A stretch of DNA of 64,000 nucleotides from NCBI GenBank assembly GCA_964036045.1, contig OZ038383.1, positions 36,599,394 through 36,663,393 of the forward strand. Direction: 5' to 3'. The notes beneath the pieces are model-generated. The model was not told the origin of the DNA. It saw nothing but the letters and a program-made list of their open reading frames with translations, and ran no database searches. This document shows, piece after piece, positions 44,752-55,847 of the stretch; position 1 is the first letter of the stretch; every line of letters begins with the position of its first letter. The DNA comes from Eutreptiella sp. 'Long Island Sound 2002'. Its lineage: Eukaryota; Euglenozoa; Euglenophyceae; Eutreptiales; Eutreptiaceae. The translations under genes and the position numbers were made by a program.

Positions 44752-45713
44752 CGGCATGCAGCTGCTGCGGGTGGCGGCGACGGCAAACCTTCTGCTCGTC
44801 TGCAGCTCTTGACGGTTTTTATTCGTCTACTTCTGATTGTATCTCCTGCAGCTTCTTGTGGATCTTCTCTGTGCTCTCTTTCGTCTCCTCTTCGTCCCCT
44901 CCTGTGATTTTTCTATTTCTTCTGCACGCCCAACACTGACAGAGAGAGCGGCAACGGCTGTGAAGGCAGCAGCAGTGCTACACCTTTGCAATTTTTTTGA
45001 GATCAAAACGAGACAACTGTCATAACATAAAGCACACCTTTTTCCGTAAATCTTTGTTATTCAGTATCCAGCCCAGTGAACGGGATGTGCGCACTTTTCG
45101 ACGGATGCTGCCGGGGAAATTTTGGTAGGGGCGGTCGGCAAACGCAAAACAGAATTCTAACTTCGTATGGCCTACCCCCTTCAAAGAACCTTATCACGTA
45201 CAACAAACCATTGTTAACACCATTTGTATCATGGTTTGCTTTAGTATTCATTCTATGATATGAAGTCGGAGGCTTCCGCATTTCTAAATACCAATGCTAC
45301 TCATTGGTGAAATGCTTTTGCCACTATGTCGTTCAACAAACCTTATCGTCAATGAAAAACCCTTTTGCTCAATGCTTTGCTTTACTCTTCACGATGTTGT
45401 ATCAGGCCGGGGCCCTGTGCACTTTTTAAAAGCTCTAGGCAATAACACCAACCATCCAAAAGCCTCTAGGAAATACAACAATGCAAATACCCCAACACCA
45501 TACTGTCAAAAACACTAGGAGTGCTTAAGGGAGCTGATTGGTGAGCTTAAAGCATCGCAGTGTGATTGATTTGGATGCCAGTTTCTCATTTTCTCGAAAA
45601 ACAGGGTGTTTTTCATGAAATGAGCGATTTTTTTTTCTGGTTTCATATGAAATGAGCCATTCTTTTTCTCGTATCACTTTTTTCGAGATTTTTTAATCTC
45701 ATTCCCATCACTA
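43784..45713. mobile_element. Non-autonomous hAT element, 1930 bp
   Basis: The terminal inverted repeats are TAGTGTTGGGAATGAGA on the left and TAGTGATGGGAATGAGA on the right (16 of 17 identical). They start with the hAT-type YARNG pattern and are flanked by a perfect 8-bp duplication. Subterminal AT-rich motifs (AAATGAGCGATTTTT) recur at both ends. A perfect 28-bp inverted repeat lies at 44033-44060 and 45145-45172 (core AGTTAGAATTCTG). The interior has a direct duplication around 44344-44432 and a CAG run near 44719-44750. No hAT transposase motif is visible, so it would need transposase in trans. Its AT-rich composition contrasts with the GC-rich LINE it interrupts. Confidence 0.85.
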
Positions 45714-46257
45714 TGTGTGGGTCGTGCGGCACCTCCGTAGCCACCAGCAGGGCAGTGCCGCGGGGGAGTCCACGGGGCCTGGGCTGGCCCGCCCCCACCT
45801 GCACTATCACCCACTCGGCCCGGGGCTGCGCTTGTTCCGTCGCTCGGGCGCATTGGTCGTTCGTGGTCACCAACCACACTGGCGTCAACGCGTGGGGCCG
45901 TGGGCATAGAGGCTCGGGCCACGCCACATCCGCGTTAGGTTCCTGGTGCTTATCGTCTGCGAGTACGTCGCTGAGGATGCACAGGAGGGCCGCCGGCGGG
46001 TGGTATGCCACCCCCTGTGTGGGGGGAGGACAGGCTGCCCCCACGGCGGTAGCCCCCGACGTTGGGGTGCAGGCCGTCCGAGGTCACCCGTTGGCCAGTG
46101 TGGGCGTCCTGCTTAGCCCTCGTGGGGTGGACGAGCCTCAGGCGGGGGTCCCGCGTGCCGGTGGTGTGGAAAAGGTGGACCAAGGCGTCACGCCACCCGG
46201 GGTGGTCAGTGGGCCCCTGTTCGCGGCGGCAGTTGACTCGGGCCCTGCGTCGTTTGA
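45714..46257 (-). pseudogene. LINE segment between hAT and minisatellite
   Basis: GC-rich minus-strand coding-like sequence (best frame about 45713-46044, with natural-looking ALLCILSDVLADDKH). It continues into 43775 once the hAT element and one duplication copy are removed. No known domain is recognised. It belongs to the LINE by position and composition. Confidence 0.5.
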
Positions 46258-47731
46258 CGTCATCCTGACGCCAACCTGACGCTAAATTATCCTGGCGCCT
46301 TCCTGACGCCACCCTGACGCCTTCCTGACGCATCGTGACGCATCCTGATGCGCTCCTGACGCCTACACCTCTACCCTGACACACATGTGACGCTTGCCTG
46401 ACGCCATCCTGACGCATCCTGACACCATCCTGACGCCATCCTGACGCCATCCTGACGCATCCTGACCCGTTCCTGACGCCATTGGACTATCCTGATGTTC
46501 CCTGACGCAATCCTGACGCCATCCTGGCGCCATCCTGACGCTGTCTTGACATTTTCCTGACGTCATTCTGACGCCTTCCTGACGCATCCTGACGCATCCT
46601 GACGCGCTCCTGACGCATACACCTCTACCCTGACACACATGTGACGCTTGCCTGACGTCATCTTGACGCATCCTGACGCCATCCTGACGCCATCCTGACG
46701 CCATCCTGAGGCATCCTGACGCGTTTCTGACGCCATTGGACTATCTTGATGTTCCCCGACGACATCCCGACGCCATCCTGACGCCATCCTGACGCTGTCT
46801 TGACATTTTCCTGACGTCATCCTGACGCCTTCCTGACGCATCCTGACGCATCCTGACGCGCTCCTGACGCCTACACCTCTACCTTGACACACATGTGACG
46901 CTTGCCTGATGCCATCCTGACGCATCCTGACACCATCCTGACGCCATCCTGACGCCATCCTGACGCATTCTGACGCGTTCCTGACGCTATTGGACTATCC
47001 TGGTGTTCCCTGACGCCATCTTGACGCCATCCTGATGCCATCCCGACGCTGTCTTGACATTTTCCTGACGTCATTCTGACGCCTTCCTGACGCATCCTGA
47101 CGCATCCTGACGCGCTCCTGACGCATACACCCCTACCCTGACACACATGTGACGCTTGCCTGACGCCATCCTGATGCATCCTGACGCCATCCTGACGCCA
47201 TCCTGACGCCATCCTGACGCATTCTGACGCGTTCCTGACGCCATTGGACTATCCTGATGTTCCCTGACGACATCCTGACGCCATTCTGACGCCATCTTGA
47301 CGCTGTCTTGACATTTTCCTGACGTCATCCTGACGCCTTCCTGACGCATCCTGACGCATCCTGACGCGCTCCTGACGCATACACCTCTACCCTGACACAC
47401 ATGTGACGCTTGCCTGACGTCATCTTGACGTATCCTGACGCCATCCTGACGCCATCCTGACGCCATCCTGACACATCCTGACGCGTTCCTGACGCCATTG
47501 GACTATCCTGATGTTCCCTGACGCCATCCTGACGCCATCCTGATGCCATCCTGACACTGTCTTGACATTTTCCTGACGTCATCCTGACGCCATCCTGACG
47601 CATCCTGACGCGGCCTGACGCCATCCTTGATACATTCCTGACTTCATCCTGACGCAATCCTGACGCCATCCTGACGCAATTCTGTCGTCATCTTGACGCA
47701 TCCTGACGTATCCTGACGCGCTCCTGACGCA

Positions 47732-48510
47732 CTGTGCCGCCCTTGAAGCTCCAGGCCCAGTTGGAGTACCAGGGTGCCACCCTGACCCTAACCCTACCTA
47801 CAATTTTTGCAAAAATTCTCCATTTCAACAAAAAAAACAATTTTGCACACCATTGCACCTACCCTTACCCAATATGGCAATGTAGCCTGCAACCAAAAAA
47901 CTTCAACTCATCAAACAGAATCTTTAGACTAAATTGCAAACGATCATTGTTAGCAAAAATGTACGTTTCTTATCTTTGCACTTTCCTTACGGTGCCATTC
48001 CGCAAAAACACGTTTTCCCCCCTGAACGGCCGGCACCGGGCAATCATGTCGATTTGCTGCTCGGCATTGTGAAGTGCACATGCAAATGTGAAGAGCTTCG
48101 CCAACGTGTCGTTGTCATACAGGCCCCCACGGCGCTTCCGCCGCTGAAAAAACCCGAATTTCTTGATGTTGGAGAAGCAATTCTCAACGATGATACGTTT
48201 CTGCGAAACAAGAATGAATATCCACGAACGAGATAAATACACTCCTCCCCGGTCAGGCTAACAACATGACGAATGAAACGAATACCTGGGAAATTGTTCT
48301 GTTGTAGAACCAGTTGTAGGCATTCATTGCAACTTGTTGTCCGTGCCGACTTGGTTGCGGAACCATACCCCCCGTTCCACACCCCATAGCAGCGGCAGCT
48401 GCACCAAGGCCGAGTCCACATTTTGTCTTATATGTGTAATCTATTTCTGGTAAGTATCCACCCCGGAGGCCTGATTGACACCCTGAGATGCCATCAGGTC
48501 CTGGTTGCAC
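47732..48510 (-). mobile_element. DNA-transposon remnant inside the minisatellite
   Basis: About 780 bp of AT-richer unique sequence separates the two minisatellite blocks. On the minus strand it encodes the C-terminal part of a DDE transposase (see 47970-48242). No terminal inverted repeats or target duplication could be recognised. It may have been captured by the array or have inserted in it. Confidence 0.5.
47970..48242 (-). pseudogene. PIF/Harbinger- or IS4-like transposase C-terminal fragment
   Basis: The 90-codon frame includes SQKRIIVENCFSNIKKFGF, then a basic stretch and FTFACALHNAEQ. This matches the arrangement in DDE_4-type transposases, where the last catalytic Glu lies in an (R)xxVE-F-xxxK(R) helix and is followed by a CALHN-like segment. 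Upstream sequence to about 48415 looks related but is in another frame. The first two catalytic Asp residues are not present, so the fragment is inactive. Confidence 0.6.
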
Positions 48511-48860
48511 CATCCTGACGCTATCCTGATGCTCTCCTGACGCTATGGTGACGCCATCCTGACGCCACCATAATGTCTTGACGCCACCCTGATGCCATCC
48601 TGACGCCACCCTGACGCTCCCTGACGCCATCCTGACGCTATTTTGGCGTTTTCCTGACGCCATCCTGACCCAATCTGACGCAACCTGACGCCATCCTGAC
48701 GCCAAACTACCCATCATCCTGACGGCATCCTGACGGCCATCCTGACGCATCCTGACGCCATCCTGACGCCATCCTGACGCCATTCTGACGCCACCCTGAC
48801 GCCCTCCTGACGCCATCCTGACGCTATCCTGACGCCACCCTGACGCCATCCTGACGTCTT

Positions 48861-49193
48861 TACGTCGCAGGGACCGAATCAAGTAGTGGAGGTGCTCATC
48901 GGCGCACTGGTTGAGGCACTCCCGCACCGCTGCTGGCCACGGGTTGTCGTTGTCGGGGAAGGGGTGGTGCGGCCCGTGGTGCCCGTGCGACGGCGTCCTG
49001 TGTGGCACAAACAGGTGGCACGAGTCTCGGTGCCGCAGCTTGGCGGTGCGCAGCGTGACGACGCGTCCTGGGGGGGACGGTGGCTGGATGTGGGCTGCCC
49101 TGGGGCACGCGACGGGGTTGTAGGGCCCCACCCCCAGGCGGCCAAGGCCCGGGGTACGCGGTAGACCCAGTCGCCCCCTGCCAGGGTTGCGAA
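48861..49193 (-). pseudogene. LINE segment after RT thumb
   Basis: Minus-strand sequence with natural composition in the frame reading VRECLNQCADEHLHYLIRSL just before the minisatellite. Two frames alternate because of indels. No domain is named; it links the RT region to the C-terminal part. Confidence 0.45.
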
Positions 49194-51469
49194 CTACGGG
49201 ACGGGGTAGTGTACCTCGGGGCATATTCCGTGCGCGCCGGCGATTTCCCAGAACATCCTGTTGACCTCGGCGCGCACGGAGGCCGAGCGGTGGTGGACGA
49301 GTGTGCCCACGAGGGCCACCGCTGCCTGCTGACACCGCGTTGGCACCCGCGTAAGCCCAAGGATCCGGTCATCCTGCAGGCTGTCCCGCGAGGCGTTGAA
49401 AGCGTACCGCGCCCTGTCCTTCGCGACCTGGACCGTGATGTGGTCCAGGTGGCTCGCCATGTCGGAGTCGTCGGCGATGAAGGGGGCAACATATTGTGTC
49501 ACTCCCCCTAGGATCGCCAGGATGACGTCCTCTACCACTTTCGGCGGCGTGAGGGTGGTGAGGCACCAGTGGTGCACCGCCGCCAGGCGCAGCCGGTGTT
49601 TGCGCTGCAGGCAGAACTCCCCATCCAGCTGCAGCTGGAGTCCCAGGTAGAGGACGGAGTCCGCCGCCGGCACCCGGGGCCATGGCTTTTCCAGGTAGGG
49701 GCAGAGGCGTAGCTGTAGGCTCGGGACCCCCTCTGTAGTGGCCAGCGGTCACTTGCGGGGGTTGAGCTCCATGCCATCCATATTTAGGTACGCGACCACC
49801 GCCTCCACGCCCTCGATGAAGTGCTACAGCGTGTGGGCCACTACCAGCAGATCGTCTATGTAGGCTTGGATGAGGCCCCTTTCGGCCTGCCCGGGCGGGC
49901 GCAGGCGGTGCCCCTGGGCCCGGAGTAGGGGCTCCAGGATGAGCGCGTACAGTAGGGGGCTTTCGGGGTTGCCCTGCCGGAAGCCGCTCAGCATGTGGAC
50001 GGGCTGTGTCAGCCCGTGCGCGGTGACGATGCGCAGCCTGGTGCATGTGTGGAGGAAGAGCAGGAGGTCAACGACTTCCGGCGGCACGGAGAGGTGGCGC
50101 AGAATGAGGTGGAGACGCCGTGCGGGGCGGTGTCGAAGGCCTTGTGGAGGTCAAAGGCAAAGACGTAGTTGGGTCTTCCCCGCTGGAGCTGCCGCTGCGC
50201 CATGACCAGGGGGGGGGGCGGTATTAAAGCCGGGGAGGGCCCCCTGCACACAATCGCTGACCACTCGGTGTCGCGTGAGCACCTCCGTGATGTGCTGGGT
50301 GAGGGGGCCCGTGAGCAGCTTCATGTCCACTTGGCCCAGGGCTATGGGCCGGTAGTCGTCCAGTCTGGCGGAGCCCAGCACCTTGGGGCTGAGCCAGCCG
50401 TGCGCGTCCCTCCAGTGCATCGGCGGCGGGGCGCCGCGGAGGATGGCCCCACGAGATTGGACTAGGAGCCACCGGACGGGCGCCGGGAGGGCCTTGATGA
50501 AGTGGACCTCCACGTGGTTGGGGCCCGGGGCCTTGCCATCGGCCTTGTCCAGCGCGGACTGCAGGTCCTGCAAGGAGTACTGCTGGACCTGGGCCCAAGC
50601 CCCCTCAGGGACCCGGGGCCTGTGGCGGCCGGGAACCGCCTGGAAGCCGGGAAGGTCCACCGGGCCCTTGTCGTACAGCTCTGCCCAGAAGGCGCGAACC
50701 GCGAACATCACGTCGTGGGCCTCTTTGAGAAGCGTTTGGGCGTTGGGGACCCGGACGTTCCAGAGGCCCGACGGGCCCGGGACCTCCACCTCTATGGCCC
50801 CTTGCACTGCCCTCCACCGCTGGGCGATGTCCTGGGCGTGGCGGCGCCAGAAATCTTTGATGGCGCGCTTGCGGTCGGCCGCCAGGAGTGCGCGCAAGTG
50901 GCGGATGTCCTCCTCGAGGGTGGCTGCTTGCCTCTCCAGCTCCTTCTGCAGCTGGCCCTCTGTGGCTGGGCGGAATCCGAGCGACGCACCTCGCAGCTCC
51001 TCCGTGAGTCGGAGCCCTGCCTCGGGATGGATGCCGTGCCCGGCCGCGTTCGCCTGGTACGCCGCCGGCGCGCATGCTACCAGGGCGTCGTAGCGGAGGA
51101 TCGCCGCCTGTAGCCTTTTCCCACTCTCAGGGGGGTCTCCTCCCGTCGGGTCTGACCCCGACAGGGACGGTTGCCGGCGCCCCACCACGCGCGCAAGGGC
51201 ATCATGCCCCGCGTGAAGGTGTTCGAACACCTTGTCCACAGCGGCCGGAGACATGGACCCGTAGGCTTGCTGCTCTGCAGCGCCCAGCCAGGGCGCCAGG
51301 GAGGGCTCGTCCTGCGCGGCGGTGACCGCCGCCCACAGGCAGCGTTGGACGGGCGTGGCCTCGGCTTCGTACGGGAGGAGGCGGCCCTCCGTGTGGCTGT
51401 AAGGGGCGGGCATCGCCGCGTGCCCTGCCGCGTTGAGGAGGCCCGGCAGGGCGAGGCAGACCAGGAGGT
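49194..51469 (-). pseudogene. LINE reverse transcriptase domain
   Basis: Non-LTR RT copies the LINE RNA at the nicked target. Motifs in order on the minus strand: KAPGPNHVEVHFIKA, DDYRPIALG, FAFDLHKAFDT (catalytic Asp), GFRQGNPESPLLYAL, AYIDDLLVVAHTL (catalytic IDD), then thumb sequence with LYLGLQLQLDG. The frame is broken repeatedly: a shift at a 10-G run (50209-50218), stops after AHTL and after LNPRK, and a stop after HYPVP near 49194. All catalytic motifs remain readable, so decay is moderate. An upstream linker (50900-51469) follows the endonuclease. Confidence 0.85.
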
Positions 51470-52130
51470 GGTCCGACCGGATCACCTAGGGGTGCGCCAT
51501 GCCGCGGGCCCAGACGCTCTCCCGCAGGGATCACGGCAGGAGGGGCTCATTGACCAGGAAGGTGTCCACCCTGTGCCGGCACGGGTGGAGCGTGAGGGTC
51601 ATGTCCTCCACACCGCCTGCCCTGGCTCTCCGGAAACCGCGGGCCTTCCAGCCCGCCCGGAAGTGCTCCGTGGCCGGGTTGGTGGTGGCATCCATGTAGG
51701 TGTTGGTGTCGCCGGCGATGACCACCAGGTGCCTCCCGCCAAGGCTGCGCGCCGTGGGATACATTTATATCTCGGCCCAGAAGGCCGCCCGCCCCGCCCA
51801 GGGGGAGCAGCCTGCCTGCGGTCCGTGGACGTTGATGAGGGTGGGGCCACCCCCGTCCGTGCGGATCTCGAGGGTTGCGGCCTTCCCGGGGACGATTTCC
51901 GTGAAACTGAGCACCTCGTGCTCGGCCACGTACTTGCTGCTGACGGCAGTAAGGAGGCCTCCCCCTCTAGAGGTGGAGGTGGCCCCCGTCTCTGCCAGCC
52001 GGCTGCTGAAGAACGGGGTGTACCCCTTGTCCCGAAGCACCGCGGCCACGTGCATCACCTGCGCCCGGGTGGCGATCTCTGTCTCCTGGAGCATGATGGC
52101 AAACTCTGCCTCCTGGGCTAGCATGCCGCT
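51470..52130 (-). pseudogene. LINE APE-type endonuclease domain
   Basis: Apurinic-endonuclease-like nuclease that nicks target DNA for target-primed reverse transcription. Motifs on the minus strand: MLQETEIATR (active-site Glu), INVHGPQAG, VVIAGDTNTYMD (the GD-N motif), RVDTFLVN and finally IRSDHLLVC (the SDH catalytic His). In-frame stops occur after FWAEI (near 51765), after NEPLLP (near 51531) and before IRSDH. The domain precedes RT directly, as in L1-like and related LINE clades. Confidence 0.85.
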
Positions 52131-55100
52131 GATCAGGTGCTCCTTATCGGTACAGGCCGGCGGCCCCCGGCGTCGTCCAATTTTCTTCCGGAGGGACCGG
52201 TCCGGCGGGACAAGGCCTTTGCGCAGGTTCCAGGAGAGGAACCAGAGGGCGTCGTCCGCCGCGTCCTCCTGGAGTCAGCTGTCCCGTATCGGAATCGCCG
52301 CGGGGTCCGCTGGAGCAGCCGGGTCTCCAGGGTGTGCTGCGGCAATGGGGTGTGGGGAACCCACTCCCAGGGGGGCACACAGGGGGGCCAGGGGGGCCAG
52401 TCCCGCGGGGACGGGACCTTGATGGGCTGCACCGCCGGCTCCGGGGGCCGCTTCGGGTGCCTCCTCTGCGTCCCCCGGGGCCGCCGCGTGGCCGGCTGCC
52501 TGGGGCGGGGGGGGGGGCGGGCGTACGGGGCATGCCACAGGGATCTCCGTGCCCTCCCCTGGAGAATGTGGGAGGCCGCCTGCTTGTCTTCCACTGGGGC
52601 GGCGGCGTGCACCGCGTGCCAGGCCAGGTGTTCCAGCATCACCCCGCTTGTGTAGTACTTGTCCGCACGTAGGGGGCATTTCGTTGGTTCCGTCGGTACC
52701 GTGCCGGGGGGAGCGGCACCGACTTGCGGAGGGCGCCCTCTGCTGCCAACTCGAAGGGTAGGTTGGCCAGCGGAACCGTGTGCGGCGCCAGAACGCGGCC
52801 CGGGTCCGACGCATCGAGGGCTCGTGTCGCGGGCGCGGGTCCAGGACCCTTGACGGCGTGGCGCTGCGCGCCCGCCTGCAGCCATTCTGGCCAGTGCGTG
52901 GCGCCGATTTGGCGGTCGGGCTTGCCCCTCCATTGCAGGTCGTGGGAGGACTGGACCCAGTGGTATACCGTGGTCGGGACAGCCAGCTGGAGCTCCAGGT
53001 CGGTGGGGCGCGCGGCTGCCGGCCACGGGCGCGGCTTTGCTGCCTTGGCGTTGTCCTTAAGCGGGACTTTGAGCAGGAGGGCGTGGTGTTCGCCCTCCCG
53101 CAGCGCCTTGACGATCACGCGAGCGCAGTCCGCCACGCAGATTACAGCCTCGGGCCCCTGCAGGCGCTAGGGGTCGCAGAGGGCGATGTGCGCCTCCGCC
53201 GGGCTGAACATGCAGACTACCCACTGTGGGTTCTGCTGTCCTTGTTGGGCCACCGCGAGGGTGGCTGCCGGGCAGGCGTGCGTGATGGGCTTTGCGTGGA
53301 GGTCCAGAATGTCCGTGGTCCTGATGGCGTCTCCTTACCATGCGCCCCGTAGATGCTCCGCCTGGTCGGGGCTCCTGACCAGTTTGGGGGCGTTGGCCCA
53401 CCCCGGCTCCTGCCGTTTGTCGGGGCGCTGATGGTGTGTAGCAGGACGGCTAGCTGCCAGGGGTCCGCCGTCACATAGTAGGCCTGGGTGGGCTCCTGCT
53501 GCCAGTCAACATGGGGCGCGAATGCCCCCTGCCTGGCGGTGCCGTGCCAGCCGGTCCAGCGGCGCCCGGCTAGGATGTGCGACCGGTACCCTCTGGCGTG
53601 GCCGTGCAGGATGGCCTGGTAGCCCGCCGCCTGCAGCACTAGTGCTTCCCCCTGCTGGGGCCCAGGGGGGGGGGCGCCACCACCTGCGTCCCTGACGCGG
53701 GTGCGCGCGCGGAGCGTGGCGTGCCACGGGAGGGCCGCGTCGCGCTGCGGCCCTTGTATGCTACCCGCGATCTGTGCCCGGCCGTGGTCGTGGACCAAAC
53801 TCTCCCCGCCGTCCGCCAGTAGCGCCGCCGCAACGACGTACAGCTGTTCCACCGTGAGGGGTGCCATTGGCGTGTGCGTTGCAGCCGGTTTGCGGGGCCG
53901 CGTGTCCCGGCAGGGGACGTGGGGTAGCAGGCGTGCTGGCCACGCCGCCACGGGTCCCATGGTGACGACCGGGACCCAATGACGCCAGTGCCGTGCGGTC
54001 CGCTGGCCTGTACTGCCTAATTTCCGTGGTGTCCCGGGCGAGGTGCCTGCAGGCCGCCGTCCAGGCCACCACCCTGCAGTTCGTGCGGTCCGGCTGGGCC
54101 CCGTCTGCGTTGCTGCTTCCCCTTTGTTGCACCGTGGTGGTCGTGTCGAGCGGGGGGCCCTGCTGCAGTGCCTCCAGGCCCTGCCCTGGTGGGAGGGCTG
54201 GCGGGGCTGGCTGCGGGAAGCTCTGCGCGCCCAGGTGCTCCGCGTGCGTGTGGTACGGGTACTGCCGGCGGTGCTCCGGGGCTGCCCGAGGGAGGAGGAG
54301 GAGTTGGTGCAGGTACCAGTGGCCCTGCGCGGATGACGGGTTGTGGAGTGTCAGCCACTGTTTGACCCCGCCTCCGGCGTGTGCGGCCTTGACGCGGCGT
54401 TGCAGTCCCAGGCGGGCCAGGCGGTTTGACGTGCCTGCAGGCTGGATGTGGGTCTGCGGGTAGAGCACCCGTAGGGGTTCCAGCGCCAGGTCGGAGCACC
54501 TCGCCGGTGAGCTGTTCCGTAGGGGCCGACGCCCTGTGCAGGACGTGGCGGACCCCGAGCGTGCTGGCCGTGAGCTGCTCGAGTACCGGCCCCGGCGGGT
54601 ACCGTGCACCCGGGGTCACCATCCACTCCCTGGGGTGGCTCAGCATGGCCCTCCACACTTCCCGTGTGAGGGCGTGACGGGGGGCCAAGGGGGGGACCGC
54701 TCGCAGAAGGCTGTGGCACGCCGGTGGCAATGGCATGGGCTGCGGGGCGGCCGCGGTTATCCACCTGCACGCCGTGTCGGGCACGATCGCCCCCCATTCC
54801 ACGGTTCCCATGTTCTCGGCCCTGGCCCTGCACCAGGTGGAAGTACGGGCTCCGGCGCCGGTCCTCCTCTTGCCAACGTATCCAGGCCGCCCCTGCCTGC
54901 AGGCTGCGGAGCAGGGCCACGCCGGGGGGTTGGGGCGGTGGGAAAGCCCCCTTGACGGCTTGGGCGGTATGGGCCAGGGTGCCCGTGGGCAAGTACCACA
55001 GCGGGAGGATCCAGGGGTCCGGTAGCGGGTGTGCCTCCGCCGCGACCCAGGGCCACCCGGAGTCGGGCGGGGCGGCCAGAACCATGCCTGTCTGCAGGAA

Positions 55101-55847
55101 GTGGCGCGCCCTCTTGTCGGAGTGTCGCTGGAGGGTCGCCGCGAGGCTGAACCCCTCCGCCGCGGGCGCCACCAGGAGGCCGCTTTGGGGCCTGCGCCAA
55201 AGGAAGTCCTGGTCGGCCGGCCAGGCGGGGAGGTCACGGGCAGTTTCCACCACGGTGCCTGTGGGGGTGCCCTTCGGTGCCAGGTGCCACATGAAGGCGA
55301 GCACTGCCCATGTGGAGAAGGGCCACGCCCGTGGAGGGGTGTACACCTGGATGGTCCACTGCGGGCGCGCGCGCCGCACGCGGGATGCGTGGAGCACCCC
55401 TCGGACCATGTCCGCCGCTATGACCAGCACCATTCCCGTGGGCTCATAGACGATACCCTCCGCCGGTCCGCCGTGGCGGCCCCAGATGTGCAGGGCCACC
55501 TCAGCCTGGCCCGTGTGGGCGACCCGGTCGACGGCCTCTTAGATGATCACGCTGTCGCGCGTGGTCTCATCCAGGATCCAGGCCTGCGCTACCCCGTAGC
55601 GCAGGGCGGCGCGTGCGGCCGCATGCCCCGCCGCGGGCAGCGCCCCATCATCGGGGCCGGGTCGGGGGTGCTGCCTGGGGCACCAGCCTTCCCCGGTACA
55701 GTGGCCCCGCTTCCACGCGGGGCAGAGGGCGGGCACGCCGCCCGCCGGCGGCGTGGGTCCCGCGGGCTCCCTGCCCGCGGGGGGCCCTGGGATTGAAGCG
55801 GTACCCAGACCCCACGGCCCATGGCCTGGAGGCCTGTGAGCCGTCAC
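52131..55847 (-). pseudogene. LINE N-terminal (ORF1-like) region with CCCH zinc finger
   Basis: GC-rich minus-strand coding region upstream of the endonuclease. Near the start is a CX7CX5CX3H finger (C at 55724 to H at 55668: CPAWKRGHCTGEGWCPRQH). An in-frame TAA follows at about 55541. The frame continues with AVDRVAHTGQAEVALHIWG and natural-looking sequence (LVIAADMVRGVLHASRV) to about 54500. Further parts lie in other frames (about 53960-54450, 53400-53960, 52640-53136), so several indels have accumulated. CCCH fingers bind RNA, so this may be the LINE RNA-binding part. Whether it was a separate ORF1 or fused to ORF2 cannot be decided. Confidence 0.6.
55668..55724 (-). other. CCCH zinc-finger motif in the LINE
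   Basis: The residues C-x7-C-x5-C-x3-H (CPAWKRGHCTGEGWCPRQH) match the TTP-type CCCH finger spacing (CX7-8CX5CX3H), including the basic residues between the first two Cys. The reading frame is open around it from 55847 to 55542. Confidence 0.7.

Larger units (their letters stand above)
46258..48860. repeat. CCTGACGCCAT minisatellite with higher-order repeats
   Basis: Two blocks (46258-47731 and 48511-48860) consist of variants of the 11-bp word CCTGACGCCAT. In the first block a longer unit of about 253 bp recurs: the marker CTACCCTGACACACATGTGA is found near 46372, 46625, 46880 (one change), 47133 and 47387. On the minus strand three 11-bp words translate as the 11-residue repeat MASGWRQDGVR, giving long but meaningless open frames. 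The array splits the LINE coding sequence. Confidence 0.85.

Noticed and set aside
46363-47669. Series of long overlapping minus-strand open frames with the repeat MASGWRQDGVR
   Set aside because: They are the translation of the 11-bp minisatellite (33 bp give 11 codons without a stop) and have no start context or conserved non-repeat part.
47781-47797. Telomere-like CCCTAACCCTA at the minisatellite edge
   Set aside because: Only two units; too short to indicate an internal telomere.
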